A stretch of DNA of 64,000 nucleotides from Embleya hyalina (GTDB taxonomy: Bacteria; Actinomycetota; Actinomycetes; Streptomycetales; Streptomycetaceae). The notes under the pieces are model-generated. The model searched no databases and was not told the origin of the DNA. It saw nothing but the letters and a program-made list of their open reading frames with translations. Numbering within the stretch: the first letter of the stretch is position 1; each line of letters opens with the position of its first letter. The position numbers and the translations under genes are program-made. Below, one piece after another: positions 51,982-60,975 of the stretch. The stretch lies in NCBI RefSeq assembly GCF_003967355.1, contig NZ_BIFH01000019.1, positions 124,001-188,000 of the forward strand, given 5' to 3'.

Positions 51982-54198
51982 CTACCCGGGCCCGTTCGTC
52001 TGCTCGGGTTTCGCGGTCTCGGGCGCGTCGATGGACACCCGGGGCAGGCGCCGGTCCAGCCACGCGGGCAACCACCAGTTGGCCCGCCCGATCAGGTGCA
52101 TCAACGCCGGCACCAGGACGGTGCGCAGCACGAACGCGTCCAGTGCGACGGCCGCGGTCAGACCCACGCCGAACTCGGCGATCACCCGCCGACCGCCGAA
52201 CACGAAGGCCATGAAGACCGCGACCATGATCGCGGCGGCCGCGGTGATCACCCGGCCGGTCTCGATCTGGCCCACCGCGATCGCCCGCGCGTTGTCCCGA
52301 CTGCGCACCCACTCCTCGTGCATCCGGCTGATCAGGAACACCTGGTAGTCCATGGACAGGCCGAACAGGATGGCCACCATGATCACCGGAACGGTCGCCT
52401 CCACCGGCCCCGCGGCGCCGGCCCCGAGCGCGTCGACGCCCCAGCCGAACTGGAAGACCGCCACCACGATCCCGAACGACGCACACGTGGCCGACAGGTT
52501 CATCACCGCGGCCGTGATCGGCACCACCACACTTCGGAAGGCGAGCAGCAGCAACACGAAGCCCAGCGCCACGATCACCGTGACGAACAACGGCAGTTTG
52601 TCCCGCAGCACGCCGGCGAAGTCCTTGCCCGTCGCGGTGACGCCGCCGACGTACACCCGCAACGTGGTGGCCCCCTCGGCCGCCGGGATCGGCCCGTCGC
52701 GCAGCCGGTCGATCAGGTCCGAGGTGGCCCGGGACTGCGGCGACGTGGTCGGGAACACCCGGACGATGCCGATCCGCGCGTCCGGCGACCACACCGGCGC
52801 GCCCACCGCGGCGACCCCCGGCGTGCGACCCACGACACCGGCCAATGTGGTGAGCGCCGCCCGGTCCGCGTCCGAGCGCACCCTCGCGACCAGGTCCAGC
52901 GGGCCGTTGAAACCCGGACCGAAACCGTCCGCGAGCATGTCGTACGACTGCCGCGTGGTGCTCGACGTCGCGTCGTTGCCCGCGTCGGACAACCCCAGCC
53001 GGATCGAGAGCATCGGGATCGTCGACACCGCGATCACCCCGAGCGCGCACAGCGTCAACACGCGCGGGCGCCGCCGCACCACACCCGCCCAGCGCACCCA
53101 CACGCCGACCCGCGCCGGGCCCGAGGCCCGAGCCCGCCCGCGCCCCGACGGCCGGCCCGGGCCGGACAACCCGCGGCGTTCGCGCCGACCCGACACCCGT
53201 TCGCCGAGCAGTCCGAGCAGCGCCGGCAACAACGTCACCGCGGCGAGCACGGTGCACACCACCGTGGTCGACGCGGCCACCGCGGCGCCGTCGATGTAGC
53301 TCATGTCGAGCACGAACAGGCCGAGCAGGGCGACCACGACGGTGCCGCCGGCGAACAACACCGCCCGGCCCGAAGTGTCCATCGCCTCGACCACCGCCTC
53401 GCGCACAGACAGGCCCGCGCGCAGTCCCGCGGTGTGCCGGGTGACGATGAACAACGCGTAGTCGATGCCCACGCCCAGGCCGATCAACGTGCCCAGGATC
53501 GGCCCCATCGAGCCGATCGACATGGTGTGGCTCAACAACCGGACCAGCATCAGCCCGGTGCCCACGCCGGCCAGCGCGGTCAGGATCGGCAACACCGTCG
53601 CGCCGAACGAGCCGAACGCGACGAACAGCACGATCGCGGCGGCCACCACCCCGATCACCTCGCCGGTATGGTCCGAGTCGTCCTCGGTGACCTCCCTGAT
53701 CACCGCGCCGCCCAACTCGACCCGCAGGCCCGTGGTCCGCGCCGCCCGGGCGGTGTCGATCACCCGCCGGATGTCCGCCTTGGGCACCTCCGCCGACTGC
53801 CGGGCGAACGTCACGTCGGCGTAGGCGACCCGACCCCCCTCGGCGATCCGCGCCACCGCGCCGGGATCGGTGCCGTACGGGCCGTCCACGGCGCCGACCG
53901 ACGCCGACCCGCGGATCCGGTCCAGCGTCGCGCCCATGCGCTCCCGCACGACCGAATCCCGGACGTCGTGGCCCGGTTCCACCTGCCACACCACCGTCGC
54001 CACCGCGCCGGACCGCTCCGGCAGCGCCTGCTCCACCAGGTCCATCGCCCGGGTGGACTCCATCCCCGGCAACGAGAAACCGTCGTCGGTGGCCGATCCG
54101 GCCCGAAGCCCGGCGACCACCAGGGCGACGAGGGCGAGCGCCCAGACCAAGACCACCAGGGCTCGGCGCCGATGGCACCATTTCGCGAGCGCGGACAC
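51982..54198 (-). CDS. MMPL/RND-family transporter
   Basis: A 738-residue membrane exporter starting at GTG, with GGAGG 7 nt upstream. It has two halves, each with an extracytoplasmic loop domain and a helix bundle; relay segments are GVGIDYALFIVTRH and FGLSMDYQVFLISRMHEEW. A long Arg/Gly-rich cytoplasmic linker (SGRRERRGLSGPGR) lies between the halves. It is homologous to the exporter encoded earlier in the window. It lies downstream of a response regulator and kinase on the same strand. Confidence 0.92.
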   Translation of the reverse strand: MSALAKWCHRRRALVVLVWALALVALVVAGLRAGSATDDGFSLPGMESTRAMDLVEQALPERSGAVATVVWQVEPGHDVRDSVVRERMGATLDRIRGSASVGAVDGPYGTDPGAVARIAEGGRVAYADVTFARQSAEVPKADIRRVIDTARAARTTGLRVELGGAVIREVTEDDSDHTGEVIGVVAAAIVLFVAFGSFGATVLPILTALAGVGTGLMLVRLLSHTMSIGSMGPILGTLIGLGVGIDYALFIVTRHTAGLRAGLSVREAVVEAMDTSGRAVLFAGGTVVVALLGLFVLDMSYIDGAAVAASTTVVCTVLAAVTLLPALLGLLGERVSGRRERRGLSGPGRPSGRGRARASGPARVGVWVRWAGVVRRRPRVLTLCALGVIAVSTIPMLSIRLGLSDAGNDATSSTTRQSYDMLADGFGPGFNGPLDLVARVRSDADRAALTTLAGVVGRTPGVAAVGAPVWSPDARIGIVRVFPTTSPQSRATSDLIDRLRDGPIPAAEGATTLRVYVGGVTATGKDFAGVLRDKLPLFVTVIVALGFVLLLLAFRSVVVPITAAVMNLSATCASFGIVVAVFQFGWGVDALGAGAAGPVEATVPVIMVAILFGLSMDYQVFLISRMHEEWVRSRDNARAIAVGQIETGRVITAAAAIMVAVFMAFVFGGRRVIAEFGVGLTAAVALDAFVLRTVLVPALMHLIGRANWWLPAWLDRRLPRVSIDAPETAKPEQTNGPG

Positions 54199-54378
54199 TG
54201 TGGAACCTCCGACGAGTTCGCCCGATCGGCACCCGGACGGGACACCGACGACGGCGGCGAGCCCCGGATCGGCACGGTCGGCTCGACCCCGCTTCCAGCC
54301 TGGCGCCGGTCGGTCCCGGGTCAGTCGGCCCGACGGAGGGTTTCCCGACTACCGCGAACGCCGCAGCCGCGCCCCGAT

Positions 54379-55062
54379 CTACCGCGCGGACAGGCGGTCG
54401 CCGACGCGGACCATGCCGGTCTCGTAGGCGATGATCACCAACTGGGCGCGGTCGTGCGCGCCGAGCTTGGCCATGGCCCGGTTCACATGCGTCTTGGCGG
54501 TGAGCCGACTGATCCCCAGCCGGTCCGCGATCTGCTCGTTGGTCAGCCCACACGCGGCCAACAACATCGACTCGTGCTCCCGGTCGGTGAGTTCGGCCAG
54601 CCGCTCGCGGGCGCGGGCGATGTCGTCCGTCGGGCCGGCCAGGAAACGTTCGATCAGGCTGCGCGTGGCGTCGGGCGACAACAGCGCCTCGCCGCGGGCC
54701 ACGAGCCGGATGGCGTCCTGCAGTTCGTCCGCCTCCACGCCCTTGCCGAGGAACCCGCTCGCGCCCGCCCGCAACGCGCCGAACACGTACTCGTCGATCT
54801 CGAAGGTGGTCAGGATCAGCACCTTCAGCCGGGCCAGAGCGGGGTCGGCGGTGATCAGTCGGGTGGCGGCCAGGCCGTCCAGGTCCGGCATCCGGACGTC
54901 CATGAGGATCAGGTCGGCCTCCACCTCCCGGGCCAGCCGCACCGCCTCGTGCCCGTTCGCGGCCTCGCCGACCACCTCCAGATCGGGGGCGGCGTCCACC
55001 AGGACCCGGAAGCCGGTGCGGACCAGGGCCTGGTCGTCGGCGATCAGCACACGAGTGGTCAC
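54379..55062 (-). CDS. LuxR/NarL-family response regulator
   Basis: A 227-residue regulator starting at GTG. The receiver has IADDQ at 7-11, Asp55 (LMDVRMPD) as phosphoacceptor and a GFLGKG lysine segment. The LuxR HTH runs from TDREHESMLLAACG to ISRLTAKTHVNRA. It is closely similar in layout to the other NarL-type regulator beside an MMPL gene. It sits between the kinase (183 bp upstream) and the exporter (180 bp downstream), all on the same strand. Confidence 0.92.
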   Translation of the reverse strand: MTTRVLIADDQALVRTGFRVLVDAAPDLEVVGEAANGHEAVRLAREVEADLILMDVRMPDLDGLAATRLITADPALARLKVLILTTFEIDEYVFGALRAGASGFLGKGVEADELQDAIRLVARGEALLSPDATRSLIERFLAGPTDDIARARERLAELTDREHESMLLAACGLTNEQIADRLGISRLTAKTHVNRAMAKLGAHDRAQLVIIAYETGMVRVGDRLSAR

Positions 55063-55135
55063 GACGCCTCATCCATCGGTTCGGGAAAGGAACTTCGGCC
55101 GGAGAACGGGTGGGACTCCGCCGCGGATTCGTGGT

Positions 55136-55210
55136 GTCGACGCACGGCGGGTCGGCGCACGGCGTGCCGGCGCACGACGGGTCCACGCACGACAGGTCGG
55201 CGCACGACGG
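55136..55210. repeat. Five imperfect tandem copies of a 15-nt unit
   Basis: The unit GTCGGCGCACGACGG and variants occur five times head to tail, between the histidine-kinase stop and the response-regulator start. On the minus strand the copies lie within the intercistronic leader. The unit is a multiple of three, but it is not part of an accepted gene. Confidence 0.7.
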
Positions 55211-55245
55211 CTCGGATCTCGCGCACCACCATCGACGACGCCGCC

Positions 55246-56502
55246 TCAGCCGACCCCGCCGACGGCGGAACACTCCCGCGACGCGCCGGACACGACGGGG
55301 TCCGGCGCGGGCGTCGGCAACACCACCCGCACCCGATAGCCCCCCGCCGCACACGGGCCGGCCGTGAACGTACCACCGAGCGCGAGCGCCCGTTCGCGCA
55401 TCCCGATCAGGCCGTGACCGGACCCGGCGCCCGGCGCTCCCACCGAACCCGACGGCCCGGCCCGGGTGTTGCCCACCTCGACCCGCACCGCGTCGCGCTC
55501 GTACCCGATCCGCACGACCGCGCTCGCGCCGCGCGCGTGTTTGCCGACGTTGGTCAGCGCCTCCTGGACCACGCGGTACGCGGTGAGTTCGACGGCCGCG
55601 GGCAGTTCGCGCCGGCGGCCGGTGTCGCGCCGGACCACGGGCACGCCCGCCGCCTCGACCTCCGCGAGCAGCGCCGGCAGCCGATCCAGGCCGGGCGCGG
55701 GCTCCATCGACACCGGTACGTCCTCGCGCCGCAACAGCCCCACCGTGGTGCGCATCTCCGCCAACGCCGCGCGGCTCGCCCGGCGGATGTGCCCCGCCGA
55801 CTCCCGGGCCTGCTCCGGCGCGGTGTCCAGGACCTGCGCGACCACCCCCGCCTGCACGTGGATCAGCGCGATGTGATGCGCGAGCACGTCGTGCAACTCG
55901 CGGGCGATCCGCAGCCGTTCCTCCATCACCCGGCGCGCCGCCTCGGCCTCGCGGGTGCGCTCGGCCCGATCGGCGCGGTCCTGGATGGCCCCCACGAAGG
56001 CCCGCCCGCTGCGCACCGCGTCGCCGATCGCCGCGCCGAGCCCCATCCACATCAACGGCACTCCGGCCGCCTGCCCCTGCCAGCAGCTTTCGCCGAACAA
56101 CTGGCCCGCGGCGCCGATTCCGGCCGCCGCGAGCACCGTGGTCCACACCGCGCTGCGCCGCGGGCCCTCCGTCGCGAGCGTGTAGGCGGCGATCGTCGGC
56201 GCGAGCAGCAGCGCCGAGCGATAGCCGCCCAGCACGATGAAGACCGCCATGCCCACCGAGGTGACCGCGAGCACCATCCCTGGCCGGCGCCGGCGCACCG
56301 CGAGCGCGCCGCAGATCAGCACCGCGTACGCGCTGTCCGGGAAGCGCAACAGGCCGAGCCCGGTGACCCGATCGCCCACGGCCCCGGCGTCCCCCAGCGG
56401 CTGGATCACCACGGCGGCGACGAACACGAACGCCGCCAGACTCGCGTCCGTGACCGCCGGATGCTCCCGGATCGTCCCCCGCACCCACGTCAGGTGATTC
56501 AC
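55246..56502 (-). CDS. Sensor histidine kinase, NarL/DesK-type
   Basis: A 418-residue membrane kinase, GTG start. About five or six hydrophobic segments occur in residues 20-155. A charged linker leads to the phosphoacceptor His204 (RELHDVLAHHIALIHV) and an ATPase domain ending SGHGLIGMRERALALGG. No SD-like sequence is clear, so the start could shift by a few codons; a GTG two codons upstream is also possible. It pairs with the downstream regulator. Confidence 0.9.
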   Translation of the reverse strand: MNHLTWVRGTIREHPAVTDASLAAFVFVAAVVIQPLGDAGAVGDRVTGLGLLRFPDSAYAVLICGALAVRRRRPGMVLAVTSVGMAVFIVLGGYRSALLLAPTIAAYTLATEGPRRSAVWTTVLAAAGIGAAGQLFGESCWQGQAAGVPLMWMGLGAAIGDAVRSGRAFVGAIQDRADRAERTREAEAARRVMEERLRIARELHDVLAHHIALIHVQAGVVAQVLDTAPEQARESAGHIRRASRAALAEMRTTVGLLRREDVPVSMEPAPGLDRLPALLAEVEAAGVPVVRRDTGRRRELPAAVELTAYRVVQEALTNVGKHARGASAVVRIGYERDAVRVEVGNTRAGPSGSVGAPGAGSGHGLIGMRERALALGGTFTAGPCAAGGYRVRVVLPTPAPDPVVSGASRECSAVGGVG

Positions 56503-56640
56503 GTCGACACGGTATGCGCCCGACGTGTTCGGGCCCGTCCTGCGCAGGTACCATCTCCCGGCTACTGCGCGCGCGGTAGTCACACGGCACGAAGCAATCC
56601 TCCGGGGGAACCGTCCCGCCGTCGAGATCGTTGGGAGACC

Positions 56641-57243
56641 ATGCACCAGCACCCGAACGCCCCGCTCGTACGTGCCATCGCCGAGGCGGACGTCCCCGTC
56701 GCGGTCGACACCCTCACCCGGGCGTTCGCGGACTATCCGTACACGCGGCACGTGATCGCGGCGGACGACCACGAGGAACGGATCCGGCGTTTCCAGGAGT
56801 TGTGCCTGACCCGTATCGGCATGGTGTACGGGCGCGTGTGGGTCGCCGACGCGGGCCTGGCGGTGGCGGTGTGGGCCGTTCCCGGAGGGGACCCCTCGCC
56901 GGTGTTCGCCGAACTGGGGCCGATCCTGCGCGAGCTCGGCGGCGACCGGGCGGCGGCCTCCGCGAACGCGGACGCGGCGATGGCCCCGTATCGGCCCACG
57001 GAACCGGGATGGTTCCTGGAGACCGTGGCCACCGCCCCCGAGGCCCAGGGGAGGGGTCTGGGCCGCGCGGTGTTGGAGCCCGGCATCGAGGAGGCCGAAC
57101 GCGCCGACTTCCCGGCGTTCCTGGAGACCTCGAGCGAGGCCAATGTGCGGTTCTACGAACGTCTCGGCTTCGAGGTCACCGCCGACGTCCGGCTTCCCGA
57201 CGACGGTCCCCGCACCTGGTGCATGCGCAGAAACCCCCGCTGA
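56641..57243 (+). CDS. GNAT-family N-acetyltransferase
   Basis: A 200-residue acetyltransferase. The acetyl-CoA loop is visible as VATAPEAQGRGLGRAVLEPG (motif A), and the C-terminal FYERLGFEVTADVRLPDDG matches the GNAT beta7 end. It resembles puromycin-N-acetyltransferase-like proteins in length and in the FLETSSEANVRFYERLG stretch. A resistance role is possible, but the substrate is not evident. GGGAG lies just before the ATG. It is divergent from the histidine-kinase gene across 138 bp. Confidence 0.88.
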   Translation: MHQHPNAPLVRAIAEADVPVAVDTLTRAFADYPYTRHVIAADDHEERIRRFQELCLTRIGMVYGRVWVADAGLAVAVWAVPGGDPSPVFAELGPILRELGGDRAAASANADAAMAPYRPTEPGWFLETVATAPEAQGRGLGRAVLEPGIEEAERADFPAFLETSSEANVRFYERLGFEVTADVRLPDDGPRTWCMRRNPR

Positions 57244-57378
57244 GCGCCCGGAAACCCGACCGGCGGCGACCGACGGGTGCCGGGGGTTCGGGCGAGCCGG
57301 ATGGCGTTGCCGCGACCGGTGCGAGCGGTGCCCGACGCGGAGTCGACGTGGCGCCCACCCTCGTGGGCGTGGACGACT

Positions 57379-58461
57379 TCACGCCGCCCCCGGGCCGTGT
57401 CCGCGCGCGTGCCGCTCGATCTCCGCGGCCGGGAACGGTGTCTTCCTGCTCTCGGTGAGCAGTCGGTGGAAGAACGAGTCCACGACGACGGTGGAGCGCG
57501 CGTGCCGGTCGATGACGGCCGCGATCTCGGGCGTGATGCCGCCGGGTCGCCGGCCCGTGATCCAGTCGTGCAGGAACGCCACACGTTCGGTGTCACCGCG
57601 CACGGCGTCGAGCACGTGGTATTGGAGCAGGTGGCTCGCGGTGTAGCAGTGGTCGTACGCGAGATGGTCCGACAGGAAGTCGGACTCGTCCGCCGAGAGG
57701 TCGAAGCGCGAGCTCAGGGCGAGCCCGAAGTCGGCGAAGTAGAGCCGGCGGCCGTCGGTCAGGATGTTGGCGAAGTGGGCGTCGAAGTGCACGAGTCCGC
57801 GAGAACTCATGAAGGCGGCCCCATCCGTCAACGCCTCCTCCACCCAGGGCGGGGGCGAGCCGTCCTCGACCTCCGGCACGGCGGTGTCGCGCCGGGCGGC
57901 CAACCAGTCTCCGAGTGTGTGCGGCACGTGTTCCAGGAAGACCACCAGGCTGTACGAGGACCGGCCGATGGCCTCCAGCCGGTCACGAACGGCGGGTGAT
58001 CCCTCCCAGTGCGCGACGGCACCCTCCAGGCCGCCGAACTCGTCGGTGAAACCTTCGGGAGGGGAGTCGGGCAGAACCCGCGCGTGGTACATCAGCGGGA
58101 AACCCGGATACTCGTCGCCGAGCACCCAGTTCGTGGTCATGGTGTGCGCGGCGAGCTCCCGCCAGGCACCGAATCCGGCCGAACCCACCCCGTACTGGTA
58201 GAACGTCGGCAGTCCGAAGACGTTCGCCGTCGACCGCACGTTCTCCGGGCGCAATTCGAGGTCCGTCAGCGGGATGCGCTTGACGAAGACGCGTGTTCCG
58301 TCCAGGTCCAGCTCCGCCGACCTGCCGCCGATGCCCGACCCCACCGCGGTGGCCGCCGCGACCGTCTGCCCGAGTCGGTGGTCGCTGAGCAGGGACAGCC
58401 GAGTGCTCACGCTCGCGTAGCCGGCCAGGCGCGCGGCCTCCGGCGTGTCCCGGTCCGGCAT
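57379..58461 (-). CDS. Protein-kinase-fold phosphotransferase
   Basis: A 360-residue protein with an intact kinase core: the ATP-lysine in FVKRIP (Lys61), catalytic loop HFDAHFANIL (Asp227, Asn232) and the DFG motif at 244-246 (YFADFGLALS). The HFDAHFANIL loop is nearer to aminoglycoside-phosphotransferase/choline-kinase-like enzymes than to Hanks-type Ser/Thr kinases. It could phosphorylate a small molecule or a protein. GAGGAG lies 7 nt before the ATG. No partner gene is evident. Confidence 0.82.
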   Translation of the reverse strand: MPDRDTPEAARLAGYASVSTRLSLLSDHRLGQTVAAATAVGSGIGGRSAELDLDGTRVFVKRIPLTDLELRPENVRSTANVFGLPTFYQYGVGSAGFGAWRELAAHTMTTNWVLGDEYPGFPLMYHARVLPDSPPEGFTDEFGGLEGAVAHWEGSPAVRDRLEAIGRSSYSLVVFLEHVPHTLGDWLAARRDTAVPEVEDGSPPPWVEEALTDGAAFMSSRGLVHFDAHFANILTDGRRLYFADFGLALSSRFDLSADESDFLSDHLAYDHCYTASHLLQYHVLDAVRGDTERVAFLHDWITGRRPGGITPEIAAVIDRHARSTVVVDSFFHRLLTESRKTPFPAAEIERHARGHGPGAA

Positions 58462-58591
58462 CGACGGCTCCTCGTGCCCGAACCAGGGCTTCGGCGATCG
58501 TACGTACGGCACCGAGCCTACGCCGGGAAGGCCGGTCGCTCGGATCCGCGTGATCCGGCCGCCGACACTCCCTCGGCCGTGTCCCGTGCGC

Positions 58592-59221
58592 TCACCGCGA
58601 GCCGGACCCCTCGGCACGATCCCGGGTTCCCGTGCGGACGTGCGATGAGAGCCTGCCCACCAGCGGCCACGTCGCCACGTCGTGGTAGCGGGCCGGGCCG
58701 TTTCCGATGAGGCTCCGCACCAGGTGCAGCCGGGCCGCGGTCCATGCCACGCCGTCGAATCCGGCGAGATCGGCGGCCGGGGCGGCAAGCCCACCGCCCC
58801 GGGGGCGCCGCCCGCCCGTCCCGCGTGGTTGGGCGGCGCGGGCCAGGGTCACATGACCGTGCCACGGCCGATCCTCGATCGGGATATGGCATTTGGCGGC
58901 CGCACGCCGTACGGCCACGGCCAGGGCGGCCATCGCCCGCCGATCGCCCCGGACTCCGATCCACAGGGTGCGATCGCCGAAACGGCCGCTGCCGGTGAGC
59001 GCGAGGTTCCGCGGCGGATGGCGTGCGGCGACGCGGGCGAGGCGGGTCTCCAGCCCGGTCCGGGTCTTCGGCTCCACCGTGCCGAGGAAGGCGAGAGTGA
59101 TGTGCCAACCCTGGGGCTCGGTCCAGCGCAGCCCGTCGTACCGGGAACGGATCGGGTCGACGGCACGACGCAGTTCCGCCACCGCTTCGGGGGGCGGCAC
59201 GAGCGCCACGAACAGCCGCAT
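58592..59221 (-). CDS. thpR: RNA 2',3'-cyclic phosphodiesterase (2H family)
   Basis: A 209-residue 2H phosphoesterase. The two HxT motifs are His40-Ile-Thr42 (GWHITLAF) and His123-Val-Thr125 (WHGHVTLAR), as expected for LigT/ThpR enzymes that hydrolyse 2',3'-cyclic ends of RNA. The N-terminus MRLFVALVPP and length are typical. The start used is the ATG at this N-terminus; the frame remains open upstream but without family similarity. Confidence 0.9.
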   Translation of the reverse strand: MRLFVALVPPPEAVAELRRAVDPIRSRYDGLRWTEPQGWHITLAFLGTVEPKTRTGLETRLARVAARHPPRNLALTGSGRFGDRTLWIGVRGDRRAMAALAVAVRRAAAKCHIPIEDRPWHGHVTLARAAQPRGTGGRRPRGGGLAAPAADLAGFDGVAWTAARLHLVRSLIGNGPARYHDVATWPLVGRLSSHVRTGTRDRAEGSGSR

Positions 59222-59899
59222 GGAGCCGTTTTCGATCACCCGTCCATCAGAACACGGCCGTGGCACGACCGCGAACAACCCATCCGCCGAGTGCCGGGTA
59301 CGGGACGGGGAAGGTACGTCCGTTCCGGGGTGGAGCGTCGACGTGGTGCGGGTGCCGACGGGCCGCGCGTGCGTCTCGTTCGAGCCGGCATGGCGGGTCT
59401 CGCCCGCGCCCTTCGGGTTCGGGGCCGGTGCTCCACCGACTGGGTCACCCGCTGTGGTGTGCCGGCGAATCACCGTCGACCGGGGCGACATCAGGACGCA
59501 AGTCGCCTACGAAGCAACGCGGTTGGCCGCAGGGCGCGGGTACGCCACCGCGGCATGTCGGCGCCCGGTCTCGCGAAGGCCCCCGACGAGGCGAACACCC
59601 CGCGCGAGCGGGTCGGTGAAACGGGAAGCCGATCCAGGCGCCCGGCGGCGTCGGCGGGCCGGCGCGCACGATCGGCCGTCCGACCGAAACGGCCACGGCC
59701 GCCCACCGCGGTCGTCGAACGCGGGGGCATCGTCGTCGACGTCGGCGGTGGACGGCGACAACCCCCGCCCGACGGGCCGGGGTTGTGGTCTCCGGACGGC
59801 CGGCAGACCGCCGATGAGCAGGGCCGTCGTCAGCTGAAGGAGCGTCATGCCGCGACCTCCGTCCCGGCGGCGCGGGCGCGCGGGGTGAGCGTGGGGTGC
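59222..59899. other. Gene-poor region beside a decayed regulator gene
   Basis: This part of a 1.75-kb gap has several open frames but none with a convincing RBS or family resemblance. A minus-strand frame at 59507-59848 begins with a short hydrophobic stretch but then becomes Arg-rich and is not accepted. Confidence 0.45.
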
Positions 59900-60550
59900 C
59901 GGTACGGTCGCCGCGCGTCAACTCGGTGGCGAGCAGGGTCGGATGCGCACCGCTGCCGAGGCGCAGCCCGGCGAGGGCGAGCGCCCCGGCCCAGCCGTCG
60001 GTGGCCTCGGCCGGCGCGCTCGCCTCGGCCTCGCGCGGCGTCGTGCCCGAAAAGGCGCCGAGGAGATCGCGCGCCTCGTCCGCGGTGAACCGCAGTTGGT
60101 GCCAGGTCACCGCGTCCAGCCGCCCGGACAACCGGTATCACCGTCACCGCGCCGGCGGCGGTGCGGAGCAACAGGTCCGGCTGCTCCGCCGGTTGCGGGT
60201 TGACGAGGTGTTCGAACTCGTCGAGGACGAGGGCGACGTCGCGCCCGGCCTCGGTGATCCGGTCGCCGAGCTCGGCCGTGCATCCGTCGCTGCCGAGCGG
60301 GAACACGCCGTGACCCGGGTCGACGCATCCGGTCGCGCGGGTCGACGCCGCTCCGTCGTGCGCCCAACACCGCGCCGGGTCGTTGTCGCGCGTCGAGCGA
60401 GTACCGGGCGACCGCCGCGCCGCCGGGTCGGGCGTCTCGCGATTCGGCCCACTCCGCCAACGCCGAGGTCTTGCCGGTCCCGCCGAAACCAGCGACCGGG
60501 CGACCGCCGCCTCCACCAGCGCCCGTACTCGCGGCCTCGGTACATGGATT
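59900..60550 (-). pseudogene. Frameshifted remnant of a MalT-type (LAL) LuxR regulator gene
   Basis: Pieces of a MalT-like STAND ATPase can be read in order on the minus strand but in different frames: VPRPRVRALVEAAVARS, then GFGGTGKTSALAEWAES (Walker A), then LVLDEFEHLVN (Walker B-like), then LRFTADEARDLLG, and ATDGWAGALALAGLRL. At least three frame changes occur, and the distance from Walker A to the LRFT motif is shorter than usual. The HTH region is missing. The gene is dead. Confidence 0.65.
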
Positions 60551-60975
60551 CCGAGCGGGCGCGGAACCCGGAGCTTCGGGCGCGATGGGCGGCAGACCGA
60601 CGCCGGATCCGGCGCGCGCGGCGGCAACATGATCCGGCTCGGTCGGCGTCCCGCTCACCCGCGTGGTCCGGGTCACGCGCGGCACGTCGCGCGGCGGCCA
60701 CCGGCGCGCCCACCGTCCCGCGTCGACCGCTTTCCGCAGGCCAGGGGGCCCGGCCCCACCCGTACCGGCCACCTTCGCCGGCGGTCGAACCGGGCCGACG
60801 CGGACCCCTGGCGCGGGTCGATGCCTGCGCCGGGCGGCGTGGCCGGAAAGCCCGACCTTGTGTCGGCCAACCTTTCGCGGCGTCTTGTGACGTCCGGAAC
60901 GCCTTCCGATACTGGCACCTGGCCACCGCGAACCACTCACCGACCGCACATGTGGCGGTCCCGGGAGGAGACGCC

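Noticed and set aside
51695-56590. A 1631-codon minus-strand open frame across the same region.
   Set aside because: It is an out-of-frame reading of three well-supported genes on the same strand.
51877-57243. A 1788-codon plus-strand open frame antisense to the MMPL, regulator and kinase genes.
   Set aside because: Only its last 200 codons are real (the GNAT gene starting at 56641). The rest is an antisense shadow rich in Arg, Pro and His.
59507-59848. A possible small minus-strand gene with a short hydrophobic start.
   Set aside because: The rest is Arg-rich low-complexity sequence, no RBS is visible, and it lies next to a decayed gene.
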